64,000 bases of DNA from Pelagibius litoralis (GTDB lineage: Bacteria > Pseudomonadota > Alphaproteobacteria > Kiloniellales > DSM-21159). Shown in pieces: positions 26,633 to 37,992 of the stretch; position 1 is the first letter of the stretch, and each line of letters begins with the position of its first letter. The notes under the pieces are model-generated. The model had not been told where the DNA came from and did no database searches. It saw only the letters and a list, made by a program, of their open reading frames with translations. The stretch is taken from contig JARFRB010000025.1 of NCBI GenBank assembly GCA_029287455.1, forward strand, positions 1 through 64,000. The letters run 5' to 3'. The position numbers were made by a program, and so were the translations under genes.

Positions 26633-27552
26633 GCCGCCCGCCCCTCCTTGACTGGAGCCAAGGCGTTGTAGACCTTCTGGCTCTCGGGCGTGGCAACACC
26701 GGCTTCGGCGCCCAGACGCACCACCGCACCGGTCAGCCAATCCAACTCCAGCCGGCGCCCAGCCTCGAGATCGAGCAGCATGGAAGCGGGCATCTCCGCC
26801 GGCAAGCGGCTCAGGTTCGCGATTATCTCTTCTTCCGTGCCTTCCGGCAGGCCGATGCCCTGTGCCCGCCCCACGGCCGCCGCTTCGTGTACCAAATCCG
26901 CGAAGAGCCGCGCCGAGACAGTATCCTCCCGCAACGCCCCGGCTCGCCGCCGGTAAAAGCAGGTCGCGCCGGCGAGCGGTGCCAGAAAGACGAATTTCCG
27001 CCAGATCTCGACATTAATGTCGGGGGCGATCTCCGCCTCTATTCCGGCCCCAATGCACGCTGAAAGCAGCATCTCCTGGCGCCAAGAACTGGCCCCGTTC
27101 ATCTCCCCGAACGTCAGCTGCGCCAGATTGCCCAGATGACGGATCACTCCCGGGCTTTCGATGGACGCGGAGATCCGGGAGACGCCGCCCATCACGTGCT
27201 TCACCCCTAGTTTCGCGGCCAAGAGCCCCTCCGCCTCCACGCCGTTTTGCAAGGAGATGACGGCGGTGTCGTGAGACAGCAGCGGCCGGATCAAGGACAG
27301 GGCCTCGACACTGTCCCAAAGCTTCACGCATAGCAGAATAACGTCGCAGAGCCCCGTTGTTTCCGGCCCGTCATGGAGCTTGGGCGCCGGGATGGTCACG
27401 TCCCCCAAATCGGAAAGAACCTTGAGGCCGTCTCGCTCCATGGCGGCCCGATGGGCGCCGCGCGCCACGAAGACCACATCGTTGTTGTCAGCGGCCAAAC
27501 GGGCGCCGAAATAGCCCCCGACCCCACCCGTCCCGACAATGCAAATCTTCAT
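26629..27552 (-). CDS. panE: 2-dehydropantoate 2-reductase
   Basis: PanE reduces ketopantoate to pantoate with NADPH in pantothenate and CoA synthesis. The 307-residue protein has the Rossmann motif ICIVGTGGVGGYFGARLA style N-terminus (MKICIVGTGGVGGYFG), the catalytic Lys region (INVEIWRKFVFLAPLAGATC) and the C-terminal all-helical domain. The start at ATG 27552 is the conserved one; the frame is open upstream without similarity. It lies between aatA and yciB, all leftward, and overlaps yciB by four bases. Other ketopantoate-reductase-like reductases share the fold, so the substrate is a family-level inference. Confidence 0.88.
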   Translation of the reverse strand: MKICIVGTGGVGGYFGARLAADNNDVVFVARGAHRAAMERDGLKVLSDLGDVTIPAPKLHDGPETTGLCDVILLCVKLWDSVEALSLIRPLLSHDTAVISLQNGVEAEGLLAAKLGVKHVMGGVSRISASIESPGVIRHLGNLAQLTFGEMNGASSWRQEMLLSACIGAGIEAEIAPDINVEIWRKFVFLAPLAGATCFYRRRAGALREDTVSARLFADLVHEAAAVGRAQGIGLPEGTEEEIIANLSRLPAEMPASMLLDLEAGRRLELDWLTGAVVRLGAEAGVATPESQKVYNALAPVKEGRAA

Positions 27553-27574
27553 GATGGACCCTTTATCGCCACTC

Positions 27575-28936
<1,362 letters not shown>

Positions 28937-28980
28937 CTAGCGAGGTCTTGGAAAAACGGTCTCGGGGGAGCTCGTCAGCC

Positions 28981-29238
28981 ATGCGGCAACTCATACCTTT
29001 TCATGCTCCGGCGGCACCTGCCGGTTTCGCGAGTGATACCACTCTAGGCCGCTTCGGCCGTGGCGGAAGTCTGGCCCAGGCCAATCTGCGCGCCCTGCTG
29101 GTGGTGGCGCGCACCTTGGCCGCCGCGGCGGTCCTGCTGAGCCTCCTGGCCGTCCTCGCACCCGAGGCGATCCGCGAGGCCCGCTCGGAGGTGCCGCAGG
29201 AGCCTGGCGGAGTTGCGAGTAACGTCACCCACCCCTAG
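28981..29238 (+). CDS. Possible small membrane protein (doubtful)
   Basis: An 85-codon frame occupies most of the 494-bp gap between aatA and uvrB. It has one hydrophobic segment (ALLVVARTLAAAAVLLSLLA) and a GGGGGAG about 10 nt upstream of ATG. I recognise no family. The rest of the gap probably holds the divergent promoters of aatA and uvrB. Chance open frames are common at this GC content, so it may not be expressed. Confidence 0.22.
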   Translation: MRQLIPFHAPAAPAGFASDTTLGRFGRGGSLAQANLRALLVVARTLAAAAVLLSLLAVLAPEAIREARSEVPQEPGGVASNVTHP

Positions 29239-29271
29239 CCACACCCGCCCCCCGCGCCCTACATTAGGGCC

Positions 29272-31512
29272 ATGAGCGATACTCAGCCTCTCTACGATCC
29301 GCCGGGGTCCGTGCCTTTGGCGCCGGGGCCGCGCGCGGAGGAATCGCAGCCGCTTCGGATCGTCTCCGAATACCAGCCTGCGGGCGATCAGCCCCAGGCG
29401 ATCGAGGAGCTGGTGGGCGGGCTCGGCAATGGCGAGCGCGATCAGGTTCTGCTGGGGGTCACCGGCTCGGGCAAGACCTTCACCATGGCCCAGGTGATCC
29501 AGCACCTGCAGCGCCCGACCCTGATCCTGGCGCCCAACAAGACCCTGGCGGCCCAGCTCTACGCCGAGATGAGCGGCTTCTTCCCGGACAACGCGGTGGA
29601 GTACTTCGTCTCCTACTACGACTATTACCAGCCCGAGGCCTATGTCCCGCGCACGGACACCTACGTGGAGAAAGAGTCCTCCATCAACGAGCAGATCGAC
29701 CGGATGCGCCACTCCGCCACCCGCGCGCTCTTCGAGCGCAAGGACGTGGTAATCGTCGCGTCGGTGTCCTGCATCTATGGCATCGGCTCGCCGGAAACCT
29801 ACGCCCGCATGGTGCGCATCTTGCGCGAGGGGGAGAGCATCGACCGCAAGGAGCTGCTGAAATCCCTCACGGAGCTCCAGTACAAGCGCAACGACATTGC
29901 CTTCGGGCGAGGCACCTTCCGGGTGCGCGGCGACACCATCGAAATCTTCCCGGCGCACTACGAAGACCGGGCCTGGCGGGTTTCGCTGTTCGGCGACGAG
30001 ATCGAGGCGATCTTCGAATTCGACCCGCTAACCGGTGACAAAACCGGCCGGCTGGAAGCGATCAAGATTTACGCCAACAGCCACTACGTCACACCCCGCC
30101 CGACCCTTGTGCAGGCCTTGCAGCAGATCAAGCGGGACCTGAAGCTGCGCCTCGACGAGTTCACGGCGGCGGGCAAGTATCTCGAGGCCGAGCGCCTGCA
30201 GCAGCGCACCACCTTCGACCTGGAGATGATGGAGGCCACCGGCTCCTGCGCGGGGATCGAGAATTACTCGCGCTATCTCTCGGGCCGCAAGCCCGGAGAA
30301 CCGCCGCCCACCCTCTTCGAGTACCTGCCGGACGACGCTTTGCTGATCGTGGACGAGAGCCACGTCACGGTGCCGCAGGTCGGGGGCATGTACAAGGGCG
30401 ACTACGCGCGCAAATCCACGCTCGCGGAATATGGCTTCCGCCTGCCGTCCTGTATCGATAACCGGCCCCTGAAGTTCGAGGAGTGGGAGATCATGCGCCC
30501 TCAGACGGTGCATGTCTCCGCGACGCCGGGCAAATGGGAACTGGAGCGCACCGGCGGGGTCTTCGTGGAGCAAGTCATCCGCCCCACCGGCCTGATCGAC
30601 CCGGTCTGCCTCATTCGCCCCACGGAAAACCAGGTGGACGACCTTATCGCCGAGTGCCAGGACACCGTGTCCCAAGGCGGGCGGGTGCTGGTCACAACCT
30701 TGACCAAGCGCATGGCCGAGGATTTGACCGAGTACATGCACGAGGCGGGGCTGAAAGTTCGCTACATCCATTCCGACGTGGAAACCTTGGAGCGGATCGA
30801 GATCATCCGCGATCTAAGGCTCGGAGTCTTTGACGTGCTGGTGGGTATCAACCTGCTGCGCGAAGGGCTGGATATCCCGGAATGTGCCCTGGTCGCCATT
30901 CTGGACGCGGACAAGGAGGGCTATCTGCGCTCCACCACATCTTTGATCCAGACCATCGGCCGGGCGGCGCGCAACGTGGAGGGGCGCGTCATCCTCTATG
31001 CCGACCGGCGCACCGACAGCCTGGACCGGGCCCTGAACGAGACCGAGCGGCGGCGCGAAAAGCAGCAGGCCTATAACGACGCGCATGGGATCACGCCCGC
31101 CACCATCAAGAAGCAGATCGCGGATATCCTGCAAAGCGTCTACGAGCGAGATCACGTCACGGTCGGCACCGGCGACGAGGATACGGCGCACCTGGTGGGC
31201 CACAACCTGAAGTCCCACCTGCAGGACCTGGAAACACGAATGCGCGAAGCCGCGGCAAATCTGGAGTTCGAGGAGGCCGCGCGCCTGCGCGACGAAATCC
31301 GCAGGCTAGAGGCCTCGGATCTGGAAATCCCCCATCGCGGCGTTTGGGACGGCACCGGCGACATCGGCGCGGGCGGGAAGTCCGGCGGCAAGGTCAAGCA
31401 CCGGGTCATGAAGACCGACCCCGCCAGCTTCGCGAAAACCCTCGCTAGCGCGGACGCGGCCAGCAAGAGCCGCAAGGGCGCCCGCAAGCGCCGCCAGCGC
31501 AAGGGCCCATGA
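29272..31512 (+). CDS. uvrB: Excinuclease ABC subunit B
   Basis: UvrB verifies DNA lesions after loading by UvrA and recruits UvrC. The 746-residue protein has Walker [14 protein letters not shown] (about residue 62), the beta-hairpin region ([20 protein letters not shown]), helicase motifs ([13 protein letters not shown]) and a C-terminal UVR coiled coil ([20 protein letters not shown]). A 25-residue N-terminal extension and a Lys/Arg-rich C-terminal tail ([15 protein letters not shown]) flank the normal core. uvrC lies 3.7 kb downstream. Confidence 0.97.
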   Translation: MSDTQPLYDPPGSVPLAPGPRAEESQPLRIVSEYQPAGDQPQAIEELVGGLGNGERDQVLLGVTGSGKTFTMAQVIQHLQRPTLILAPNKTLAAQLYAEMSGFFPDNAVEYFVSYYDYYQPEAYVPRTDTYVEKESSINEQIDRMRHSATRALFERKDVVIVASVSCIYGIGSPETYARMVRILREGESIDRKELLKSLTELQYKRNDIAFGRGTFRVRGDTIEIFPAHYEDRAWRVSLFGDEIEAIFEFDPLTGDKTGRLEAIKIYANSHYVTPRPTLVQALQQIKRDLKLRLDEFTAAGKYLEAERLQQRTTFDLEMMEATGSCAGIENYSRYLSGRKPGEPPPTLFEYLPDDALLIVDESHVTVPQVGGMYKGDYARKSTLAEYGFRLPSCIDNRPLKFEEWEIMRPQTVHVSATPGKWELERTGGVFVEQVIRPTGLIDPVCLIRPTENQVDDLIAECQDTVSQGGRVLVTTLTKRMAEDLTEYMHEAGLKVRYIHSDVETLERIEIIRDLRLGVFDVLVGINLLREGLDIPECALVAILDADKEGYLRSTTSLIQTIGRAARNVEGRVILYADRRTDSLDRALNETERRREKQQAYNDAHGITPATIKKQIADILQSVYERDHVTVGTGDEDTAHLVGHNLKSHLQDLETRMREAAANLEFEEAARLRDEIRRLEASDLEIPHRGVWDGTGDIGAGGKSGGKVKHRVMKTDPASFAKTLASADAASKSRKGARKRRQRKGP

Positions 31513-31601
31513 AGCGATCAGGCGATGCGGCCTACACGCGGGATGACCGGCCGCCTATATCATGAAAGCGAGTTTGATTTCCCGAGGAGCCTTGGAAGCC
31601 C

Positions 31602-32009
31602 ATGAGCGAGCCAAAGAAGGTGGACCGTGACCTCTCACACCTCACGCCCGAGCAGTACCGTGTGACCCAGAAGGAGGGGACGGAGCCCGCCTTCACCGGC
31701 GCCTATTGGAACGATAAGCGCGAGGGCGCCTACCACTGCGTCGTCTGCGACGAGCCGCTTTTCGCCTCCGGGCATAAGTACGACAGCGGCACCGGTTGGC
31801 CGTCATTCTGGCAGCCGGTCACGGACTCGGCCCTCGAATCCAAGGAAGACCGCAAGCTTTGGATGCGCCGGACCGAAGTGCATTGCGCCGCCTGCGGAGC
31901 CCACCAAGGACACGTCTTCCCGGATGGGCCGGAGCCTACGGGTTTGCGCTACTGCATCAATTCGGCCGCTCTGGTGCTAAAGCCCGAGGATTCCGGCAAA
32001 ACGGAGTGA
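31602..32009 (+). CDS. msrB: Peptide-methionine (R)-S-oxide reductase MsrB
   Basis: MsrB reduces the R epimer of methionine sulfoxide in cytoplasmic proteins, using thioredoxin. The 135-residue protein has two zinc CxxC pairs (CVVC and CAAC), the substrate motif GTGWPSFW and the catalytic Cys in RYCINSAAL. It follows uvrB by about 90 bp and may be a separate unit. It is the second methionine sulfoxide reductase in the window, complementing periplasmic MsrP. Confidence 0.97.
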   Translation: MSEPKKVDRDLSHLTPEQYRVTQKEGTEPAFTGAYWNDKREGAYHCVVCDEPLFASGHKYDSGTGWPSFWQPVTDSALESKEDRKLWMRRTEVHCAACGAHQGHVFPDGPEPTGLRYCINSAALVLKPEDSGKTE

Positions 32010-32314
32010 GTTTGGCGCCTCGTACGAGCAAGCTTCGAACTTCTCGACGAGAATTCGGCCGCCGTTCCGCACCGAATGGCGGCCCCGCCACGGAATTTGT
32101 TGAAAATCTTCCCGCCGAGGTGCATGTAGCGGGGGACGGAAGCGCCCGGACATGGGGACCCGGGCGTTGCATCCTCGACGCAGTCTTGTTTCGGGGTCGG
32201 AAAGGACTGCCTCTCCCCGAGGCGTCCAAGAACGAGGTGTCCGTGATCGCCGCCATCGCAGCCTTCTTCCGGCCGGGCCTTGCGTGCCCGAGCGCTCCCC
32301 AGGCAACCTGACTC
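32010..32314. other. Intergenic region before the cation exchanger, nothing recognised
   Basis: This 305-base gap has no convincing gene. It is GC-rich with short self-complementary stretches (for example GGGACCCGGGC near 32158 and GGCCGGGCC near 32270). I could not match it to a known riboswitch or leader; a manganese/calcium-responsive leader ahead of an exchanger would be an attractive idea but is not supported by visible motifs. Confidence 0.3.
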
Positions 32315-33295
32315 GTGTTGTTCTTCTCCAGTTTGCAGGTGGTTGGGGGGCTGCTCCTCTTGATTATCGGGGGAGAGCTCTTGCTGCGCGGGGCGGTGGG
32401 GATCGCCAAGCACTTCGGCGTGTCTCCCTTGCTGATTGGCCTCACTGTCGTCTCTTGCGCCACCTCGATGCCGGAACTTGTGGTGACGGTCGCCGCGGGC
32501 TTGGCGAACCGCCCGGATTTGGGCGTGGGAAACGTCGTCGGTTCCAACATCGCGAACATTCTTCTGATCCTGGGCGTCACGGCGATGGTGTCGCGCATCC
32601 AGCCGCCGGACGGTATGGCGACCCGCGATGGGGGAGCAATGCTGCTCGCCTCCTTAGCTTTCGTCGTCATGGCTTTCATGGGGCCCCTGACTTGGCCCAA
32701 CGGAGCAATCCTGCTGACCCTCCTCGGCGCCTACCTCGTCTACAGCTACCGCTCCGAGATCAAGCGCGGAGACGTCGCTCTCGACCCCGAGGCTCAAGAG
32801 GCCTTGGAAACAGCGCCAAAGTCGATCAAGACCGCGGCCGTTCTCGTGGCCCTCGGGGCCATCAGTCTTATCGTGGGTTCGGAACTCCTGGTTGACGGCG
32901 CGGTCACGATCGCACGGGGCCTTGGGGTGTCGGACGCGGCCATCGGGCTGACATTGGTGGCCTTCGGCACCTCGCTGCCCGAGCTTGCGACCTCGGTGGT
33001 GGCCGCCCTTCGAAAGCACGCGGATGTTGCGATCGGCAACGTGGTGGGCTCGAATATCTTCAACGTCCTGGGGATCCTTGGCGTCCTGCCCATAGTGGTG
33101 GTGACGCCGGTGGGAGCGGAGATCTTGAGGTTCGACATCTGGGTCATGCTGGCGGCCTCGTTGGTCCTCGTGCTCATTCTCTCGACCGGCGTCAGAATTG
33201 GGCGGATAATGGGCTGTGCATTCTTGCTGCTTTATCTGGGCTTCGTTGCGGAGCAATTCGTGCCGATCGAAGCCCTTCTCTCCTCCGCTCGCTAG
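32315..33295 (+). CDS. Cation/Ca2+ exchanger (CaCA, YrbG-like)
   Basis: This 326-residue inner-membrane protein has about ten transmembrane helices and the two inverted alpha-repeats of the CaCA superfamily: GLTVVSCATSMPELVVTVAA with GNVVGSNIANILLILG in the first half, and GLTLVAFGTSLPELATSVVA with GNVVGSNIFNVLGILG in the second. It exchanges Na+ or K+ (or protons) for Ca2+. GTG at 32315 is used as start since no nearby ATG fits; the ribosome site is weak. An acidic loop (DVALDPEAQEALE) separates the halves. Confidence 0.93.
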   Translation: MLFFSSLQVVGGLLLLIIGGELLLRGAVGIAKHFGVSPLLIGLTVVSCATSMPELVVTVAAGLANRPDLGVGNVVGSNIANILLILGVTAMVSRIQPPDGMATRDGGAMLLASLAFVVMAFMGPLTWPNGAILLTLLGAYLVYSYRSEIKRGDVALDPEAQEALETAPKSIKTAAVLVALGAISLIVGSELLVDGAVTIARGLGVSDAAIGLTLVAFGTSLPELATSVVAALRKHADVAIGNVVGSNIFNVLGILGVLPIVVVTPVGAEILRFDIWVMLAASLVLVLILSTGVRIGRIMGCAFLLLYLGFVAEQFVPIEALLSSAR

Positions 33296-33305
33296 AGGAC
33301 AGGTC

Positions 33306-34091
33306 ATGCCGGTCACGCGCCATCCCGAAAGCTATCCCATGGCCGCGTTGGTGACCGGTGCCGGCCAGAGGATCGGGCGGGCCATCGCCCTCGAGCTGGC
33401 GGATCAAGGCTATGCCGTCGCCGTGCACTACAATTCCTCCGCCGCGAAGGTCGAGGAGGTCGTCGACCAAATACGCGGTGCCGGCGGCCATGCCGTCGCC
33501 CTGGGGGCGGATTTGGCGCGCGAAAGCGATGTGGCCCAGCTAGTGCCCCGCGCCGTCGAGGCCCTGGGCCCTTTGGGGGTGTTGGTCAACAACGCCTCGG
33601 TCTTTGAGCAGGACCTTTGGGACAGCGCGGACCGGGCGAGTTGGGACTTTCATATCGAGCCGAACCTGAGGTCACCCTTCGTACTAACCCAAGCCTTCGC
33701 CAAGGCGCTTCCGGAGGAGGCCGGCGGAGCGGTCGTCAACATGCTCGACGAAAGGGTCTGGAGCTTGACCCCGTACTTCGTAAGCTACACCGTCAGCAAG
33801 TCTGGCCTGTGGACCTTGACGCGCAGCCTGGCGCTTGCTTTGGCGCCGCGGATCCGCGTGAACGGAATCGGGCCCGGCCCCGCCTTGCCGAGCAGCCGTC
33901 AGACCCAGGCGCAATTCGATGCCCAAGCCGCTTCCATGCCCTTGGGCCGCGGCACGGATCCGCAGGAAATTTGCCTGACGGTTCGCTTCCTGCTTGCGGC
34001 GAAGGGCATGACCGGGCAAATGATCGCCTTGGACGGCGGGCAGCACCTCGGCTGGGCGCAGCCCGGCAGCACCGGGCCGCTGGTCGAATAG
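33306..34091 (+). CDS. folM: Pteridine reductase-like SDR (FolM type)
   Basis: This 261-residue short-chain dehydrogenase has the variant nucleotide motif TGAGQRIGRAIA, with Arg in the place of the third Gly, which is the hallmark of pteridine reductases such as PTR1 and FolM. NNAS, the catalytic Tyr/Lys in YTVSKSGLWTL, and an Asp in place of the usual Ser region (NMLDERVWSLTPY) also fit FolM. It would reduce dihydropterins with NADPH. A dihydroneopterin aldolase gene follows 83 bp on, supporting a pterin role. The start is ATG at 33306; upstream frame is inside the exchanger gene. Confidence 0.82.
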   Translation: MPVTRHPESYPMAALVTGAGQRIGRAIALELADQGYAVAVHYNSSAAKVEEVVDQIRGAGGHAVALGADLARESDVAQLVPRAVEALGPLGVLVNNASVFEQDLWDSADRASWDFHIEPNLRSPFVLTQAFAKALPEEAGGAVVNMLDERVWSLTPYFVSYTVSKSGLWTLTRSLALALAPRIRVNGIGPGPALPSSRQTQAQFDAQAASMPLGRGTDPQEICLTVRFLLAAKGMTGQMIALDGGQHLGWAQPGSTGPLVE

Positions 34092-34174
34092 GGCTGGCCT
34101 TGGAGCTGCGGCCCTGTCCATATCCGAGGGCTCGGGCGCCCAAGCGTGATGAGAGAATTGGGCAGCGTGACTGA

Positions 34175-34621
34175 ATGAACACCATTCGTGACATTAATAC
34201 CACGGCGAAAAACACCCCCGAGGGGCCCGCGAGAAGGGCCGGTTCCGACGGGGCCTTCGAGGACCGTTTGCGCTTGGTGGTGCGTGACCTAACGGTGAGT
34301 TGCCACATCGGCGTCCACGAAGGAGAGAAGGACAAAGCGCAGAGGCTGCGTATCAACCTCGAGCTCGAGGTGGTGCCACCAAGTGCCTATGACGACGACT
34401 TCAGCCAAGTGGTGGACTACGGGGGAGCGGTCCGTGACATCCGCGCCGCCGTCGAGGAGAACAACAGCCGGCTTCTGGAAACCTTGGCGGATCGAATTCT
34501 TAACCGCTGCATGGGATCCGACATGGTTCTTCGGGCGCGGGTGCGGATCGAGAAGCTCGATCGCTACGCCGACCTGGGGGGTCTCGGTGTGGAATTGGAG
34601 CGGAGCAGACGCGCCGAGTAG
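34175..34621 (+). CDS. folB: Dihydroneopterin aldolase
   Basis: FolB cleaves (or epimerises) dihydroneopterin in folate synthesis. The 148-residue protein has the family core (LVVRDLTVSCHIGVHEGEKD, then VVDYGGAVRDI and LLETLADRIL) with conserved Glu in the substrate pocket, and ends normally. About 28 N-terminal residues are an unmatched, probably flexible extension; the real start may be later. It is paired with folM upstream. Confidence 0.9.
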   Translation: MNTIRDINTTAKNTPEGPARRAGSDGAFEDRLRLVVRDLTVSCHIGVHEGEKDKAQRLRINLELEVVPPSAYDDDFSQVVDYGGAVRDIRAAVEENNSRLLETLADRILNRCMGSDMVLRARVRIEKLDRYADLGGLGVELERSRRAE

Positions 34622-34843
34622 TTTCCGAGACCCGTCCATGGGGCAAGGCCGCGCCGAGAGAGCCTAGGGGTATTCTCGGGGGCCTATCGTGTGCGTTCTG
34701 TTGCCGGATCGAGAACCGGCCCGCGGCAAATTTCAACGGTTTTGCGCGCCCCCTCCGAAAGCATAGGGTGCCTCGGAGTTGGAGCGTTGAAATCACTTAG
34801 TTTTTTTCTCCAAGCTCGCCAGACAGCGTTAGTAGCCAAACAG

Positions 34844-35051
34844 TTTTGCACAGCGGTGCGGCTTTAAGGAGACAACAAGCAACACATCGGGAATTTCCAT
34901 AGAATGACGAATTCTTTACAATTGACAAATGAAAAGCTCATGTTAATCAATAAGTTATTGTTTTGCCTAAAATTTAATCAAACCGTTGAAACTCTTGATT
35001 TGCCTGACCTGGAGAGGCCGACCCGGTAGGATAGCCACAGGGTTATCCACA
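34844..35051. promoter_or_regulatory. AT-rich region with DnaA-box and IHF-like sites upstream of uvrC
   Basis: Within the 558-base folB-uvrC gap, DnaA boxes match TTTTGCACA (34844-34852) and perfect TTATCCACA (35043-35051), the latter preceded by a weaker ATAGCCACA. Two exact matches to the IHF consensus WATCAANNNNTTR lie at 34945-34957 and 34976-34988. A perfect -35 TTGACA (34922-34927) is followed after 16 nt by an extended -10-like TGTTAATCA. The stretch 34890-35000 is much richer in A+T than its surroundings. It could be a replication or partition-related site or a complex promoter for uvrC. The remaining parts of the gap hold no gene. Confidence 0.4.
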
Positions 35052-35179
35052 GAAACAGTGAACATCTTCACCATGTCCGTCGGATCAATACAATACGCTA
35101 TACGAAAGTATTATGGGCACTCCCTAATACCCGCGGCATAGGCCCGGATCGTATCGCGTCGGAAATCGAAGCCAAGGTT

Positions 35180-37306
35180 ATGCAGAAACGAGCGATCGGG
35201 AAGCGAAGGGCCAAGGATCCCTCCGCCGGCGGCAAGCGAGCCCCGCAAGAGGCGGCGGACCTGACGGCGCTCTATGAATCACCGGAGCCGCGCCTGACTG
35301 GCTGGCAAGAGGAGCGAGAGGGCTTCTCGGTCAGCGATCCAGCAGACACCGATTCACAGGGCCCCGACTCGCCGAGCGCGGACCCCCGGCACGAGGACAC
35401 ACCTGCCCCGCAAGCGTCATCGGGCCCGTCCGGGCTCGCGGGTGGCGTTGAAGTTCTCAAGCAAGCTTTGAGCACACTCCCAAACGGGCCAGGTGTGTAT
35501 CGCATGCTTAACGTGAAGGGCGAGGCGCTTTACGTCGGCAAAGCAAGGAACATACAAAAACGGGTTACGAGCTATACGCAGGTATCGCGCCTTCCGCGCC
35601 GTCTCCAACGAATGATCGCCGAGACAACCGATCTTGAGGTCATCTCCACCCGGAGCGAGGTGGAAGCGCTGTTGCTGGAAAGCAACATGATCAAGCGCTA
35701 CCTGCCGCGCTTCAATGTGCTGCTGCGAGACGACAAGTCCTTCCCTTACATCCTGATCACTGGCGATCACGCCTTCGCTCAAATTACAAAGCACAGAGGC
35801 GTTCAAGACCGCGGCGGCGCCTACTACGGACCCTTCGCGTCGGCCGGCGCGGTGAACCGGACAGTCACCGCCTTGGAAAAGGCGTTTCTGCTCCGCTCCT
35901 GCTCGGACGCTGTCTTTTCCGCCCGAACCCGGCCCTGCCTGATGTATCAGATCAAACGCTGCTCGGCCCCTTGCGTAGGGCGGATCGCCGCGGAGGATTA
36001 CGCCGGTTTGGTCGAGGCAGCGCGCGATTTCCTTTCGGGCCGCACCAGCGGGGTGCAGGAGGATTTGGGCCGCGCCATGCAGGACGCTTCCGAGCGGCTG
36101 GATTTCGAGGCGGCGGCCCGCTATCGCGACCGCCTTCGCGCGCTGGCTCACATTCAGTCCAACCAGGCGATCAACGTCGAAGGCGTGGACGACGCGGACG
36201 TTGTCGCCGCCCATCAAGAAGGCGGCCAGACTTGCGTTCAGGTTTTCTTCTTCCGCGGCGGGCGCAACTACGGGAACCGCGCCTACTTCCCGAGCCACGA
36301 CCGCCAGCTTGGGCCGGACGAGGTTCTGGCGGCCTTTGTCGCGCAGTTTTACGACAACAAGCCCCCTCCGAAGCTGGTTCTACTCAGTCACCTGGTAACG
36401 GAACGCGCGCTGATCGCGGAGGCTCTGGCGGTCCGGGCCGGGCGAAAGATCACGCTTGCCTGCCCCAGGCGCGGCCCCAAGCGGGCGCTGGTCGAATCCG
36501 CGGCTCAGAATGCCCGCGAAGCTTTGGGCCGCCGTCTGGCCGAAAGCGCCGCGCAGCGGCATCTTCTGGAGGGGCTGGGGACCTTGCTTGGCCTCGAACG
36601 CACGCCCGAGCGGATCGAGGTATATGACAACAGCCACATTCAGGGCGCGAACGCCTATGGCGCGATGATCGTCGCCGGGCCGGAGGGCTTTCGCAAGAAT
36701 GCTTACCGAAAGTTCGCGATTCGGGGCGAAGCGGCCGGCAAGGATGCTTCCGGCGGCCCCAGCCGCGGGGGCGACGACTACGCGATGATGCGCGAAGTCC
36801 TGACCCGGCGCTTCTCCCGAGCCTTGAAGGAGGACCCGGACCGGGAGCAGGGAACCTGGCCCGATCTCGTCCTGATCGACGGGGGCCGTGGCCAGCTTGG
36901 CGTCGCTTTGGAGGTCTTCGCGGAATTGGGCGTCAACGACGTCGGCTTGGCGGGGGTGGCGAAGGGACCCGACCGCGACGCCGGGCGTGAGCGCATCTTC
37001 CTGCCAGGGCGCCCTCCCCTTTTGCTGGAGCCGCGAAACCCCGTGCTCTACTTCATCCAGCGATTGCGCAACGAAGCCCATCGTTTTGCCATCGGCGCCC
37101 ATCGGGCCGGCCGGGGCAAATCGCGCCTTCGCTCCAGCCTGGACGAAATTCCGGGGATCGGCGCCAAGCGCAAAAAAGCCTTGTTGCTGCATTTCGGATC
37201 GGCTCGGGCGGTCGAGCGGGCGGGCTTGAGCGATCTTGAGGCGGTGGAAGGGATCAGCACCGCCGTGGCCCGCAAAATTCATGGCCATTTCCACGAAGAG
37301 ACCTAA
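35180..37306 (+). CDS. uvrC: Excinuclease ABC subunit C
   Basis: UvrC makes both incisions in nucleotide excision repair. After an unusual 90-residue low-complexity N-terminal extension, the GIY-YIG nuclease begins ([20 protein letters not shown]). It is followed by the Cys-rich CSAPCVGRI region, a UVR motif ([19 protein letters not shown]), the RNase H-like nuclease ([34 protein letters not shown]) and tandem HhH motifs ([18 protein letters not shown]). No better start than ATG at 35180 is visible, though the Shine-Dalgarno spacing is short. pgsA follows. Confidence 0.96.
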   Translation: MQKRAIGKRRAKDPSAGGKRAPQEAADLTALYESPEPRLTGWQEEREGFSVSDPADTDSQGPDSPSADPRHEDTPAPQASSGPSGLAGGVEVLKQALSTLPNGPGVYRMLNVKGEALYVGKARNIQKRVTSYTQVSRLPRRLQRMIAETTDLEVISTRSEVEALLLESNMIKRYLPRFNVLLRDDKSFPYILITGDHAFAQITKHRGVQDRGGAYYGPFASAGAVNRTVTALEKAFLLRSCSDAVFSARTRPCLMYQIKRCSAPCVGRIAAEDYAGLVEAARDFLSGRTSGVQEDLGRAMQDASERLDFEAAARYRDRLRALAHIQSNQAINVEGVDDADVVAAHQEGGQTCVQVFFFRGGRNYGNRAYFPSHDRQLGPDEVLAAFVAQFYDNKPPPKLVLLSHLVTERALIAEALAVRAGRKITLACPRRGPKRALVESAAQNAREALGRRLAESAAQRHLLEGLGTLLGLERTPERIEVYDNSHIQGANAYGAMIVAGPEGFRKNAYRKFAIRGEAAGKDASGGPSRGGDDYAMMREVLTRRFSRALKEDPDREQGTWPDLVLIDGGRGQLGVALEVFAELGVNDVGLAGVAKGPDRDAGRERIFLPGRPPLLLEPRNPVLYFIQRLRNEAHRFAIGAHRAGRGKSRLRSSLDEIPGIGAKRKKALLLHFGSARAVERAGLSDLEAVEGISTAVARKIHGHFHEET

Positions 37307-37411
37307 ACCTCTCCGCCGGAGACCCCTTGGCCGGCGCGCGTTTTAACTCTGTCTTGCGCCGATGGCGGATGCTACACCAACCAAGCCGTCACTGCAGAAG
37401 TTTTGGGGAAT

Positions 37412-37969
37412 ATGTACACCCTACCGAACCTCCTCACCATGGGCCGCATCGTCATGATTCCCCTAATCGTGGCGCTACTGTTCTTTCCCTCGGATCTCTT
37501 CCGCTGGATCGCGCTTTTGCTCTACACGGTAGCCTGCGTCACCGACTACTACGATGGCAAGCTCGCCCGGGAGATGAAGCTCGTCTCGCCCTTCGGACGC
37601 TTCCTCGACCCGATCGCCGATAAACTGCTGGTCGCCGCCGTGATCGTGATGCTGGTCGCCAACCGGGACATCAGCGACCTTGCTCTCTTGCCCGCGATGG
37701 TCATCCTTTGCCGGGAGATCCTGGTATCGGGACTCAGGGAATACCTGGCGGAGCTCAGGGTGCCCATGCCCGTCAGCCACCTTGCCAAATGGAAAACCAC
37801 CGTCCAAATGATAGCTTTCGGCGTGCTGATCGTGGGTCCGGCGCTCCCGCAGCTGTTCCTTTCCGAGATCGGGATTGCATTGCTCTGGGTCGCGGCGATC
37901 CTCACGCTGGTGACCGGGTACGATTACTTGTTGCGGGGCCTGAGGCACATGCGGGCGGAAGAGAAATAG
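37412..37969 (+). CDS. pgsA: CDP-diacylglycerol-glycerol-3-phosphate 3-phosphatidyltransferase
   Basis: PgsA makes phosphatidylglycerol phosphate, the precursor of phosphatidylglycerol and cardiolipin, in the inner membrane. The 185-residue protein has the CDP-alcohol phosphotransferase motif DYYDGKLAR followed by GRFLDPIADK, fitting DxxDGxxAR(x8)GxxxDxxxD. Several transmembrane segments are clear. ATG at 37412 gives the canonical MYTLPNLLTMGR start; a TTG nine bases earlier is in frame. Confidence 0.95.
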   Translation: MYTLPNLLTMGRIVMIPLIVALLFFPSDLFRWIALLLYTVACVTDYYDGKLAREMKLVSPFGRFLDPIADKLLVAAVIVMLVANRDISDLALLPAMVILCREILVSGLREYLAELRVPMPVSHLAKWKTTVQMIAFGVLIVGPALPQLFLSEIGIALLWVAAILTLVTGYDYLLRGLRHMRAEEK

Positions 37970-37992
37970 ACGGCGGAGACTCTGGCGAAGGC

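Noticed and set aside
25287-26729. 480-codon minus-strand frame across the FOXRED1-like gene and yciB
   Set aside because: It overlaps two well-supported genes in other frames and its translation is Arg/Gly-rich without motifs.
32010-32314. Manganese- or calcium-responsive riboswitch before the cation exchanger
   Set aside because: I looked for yybP-ykoY-like conserved strings and could not find them.
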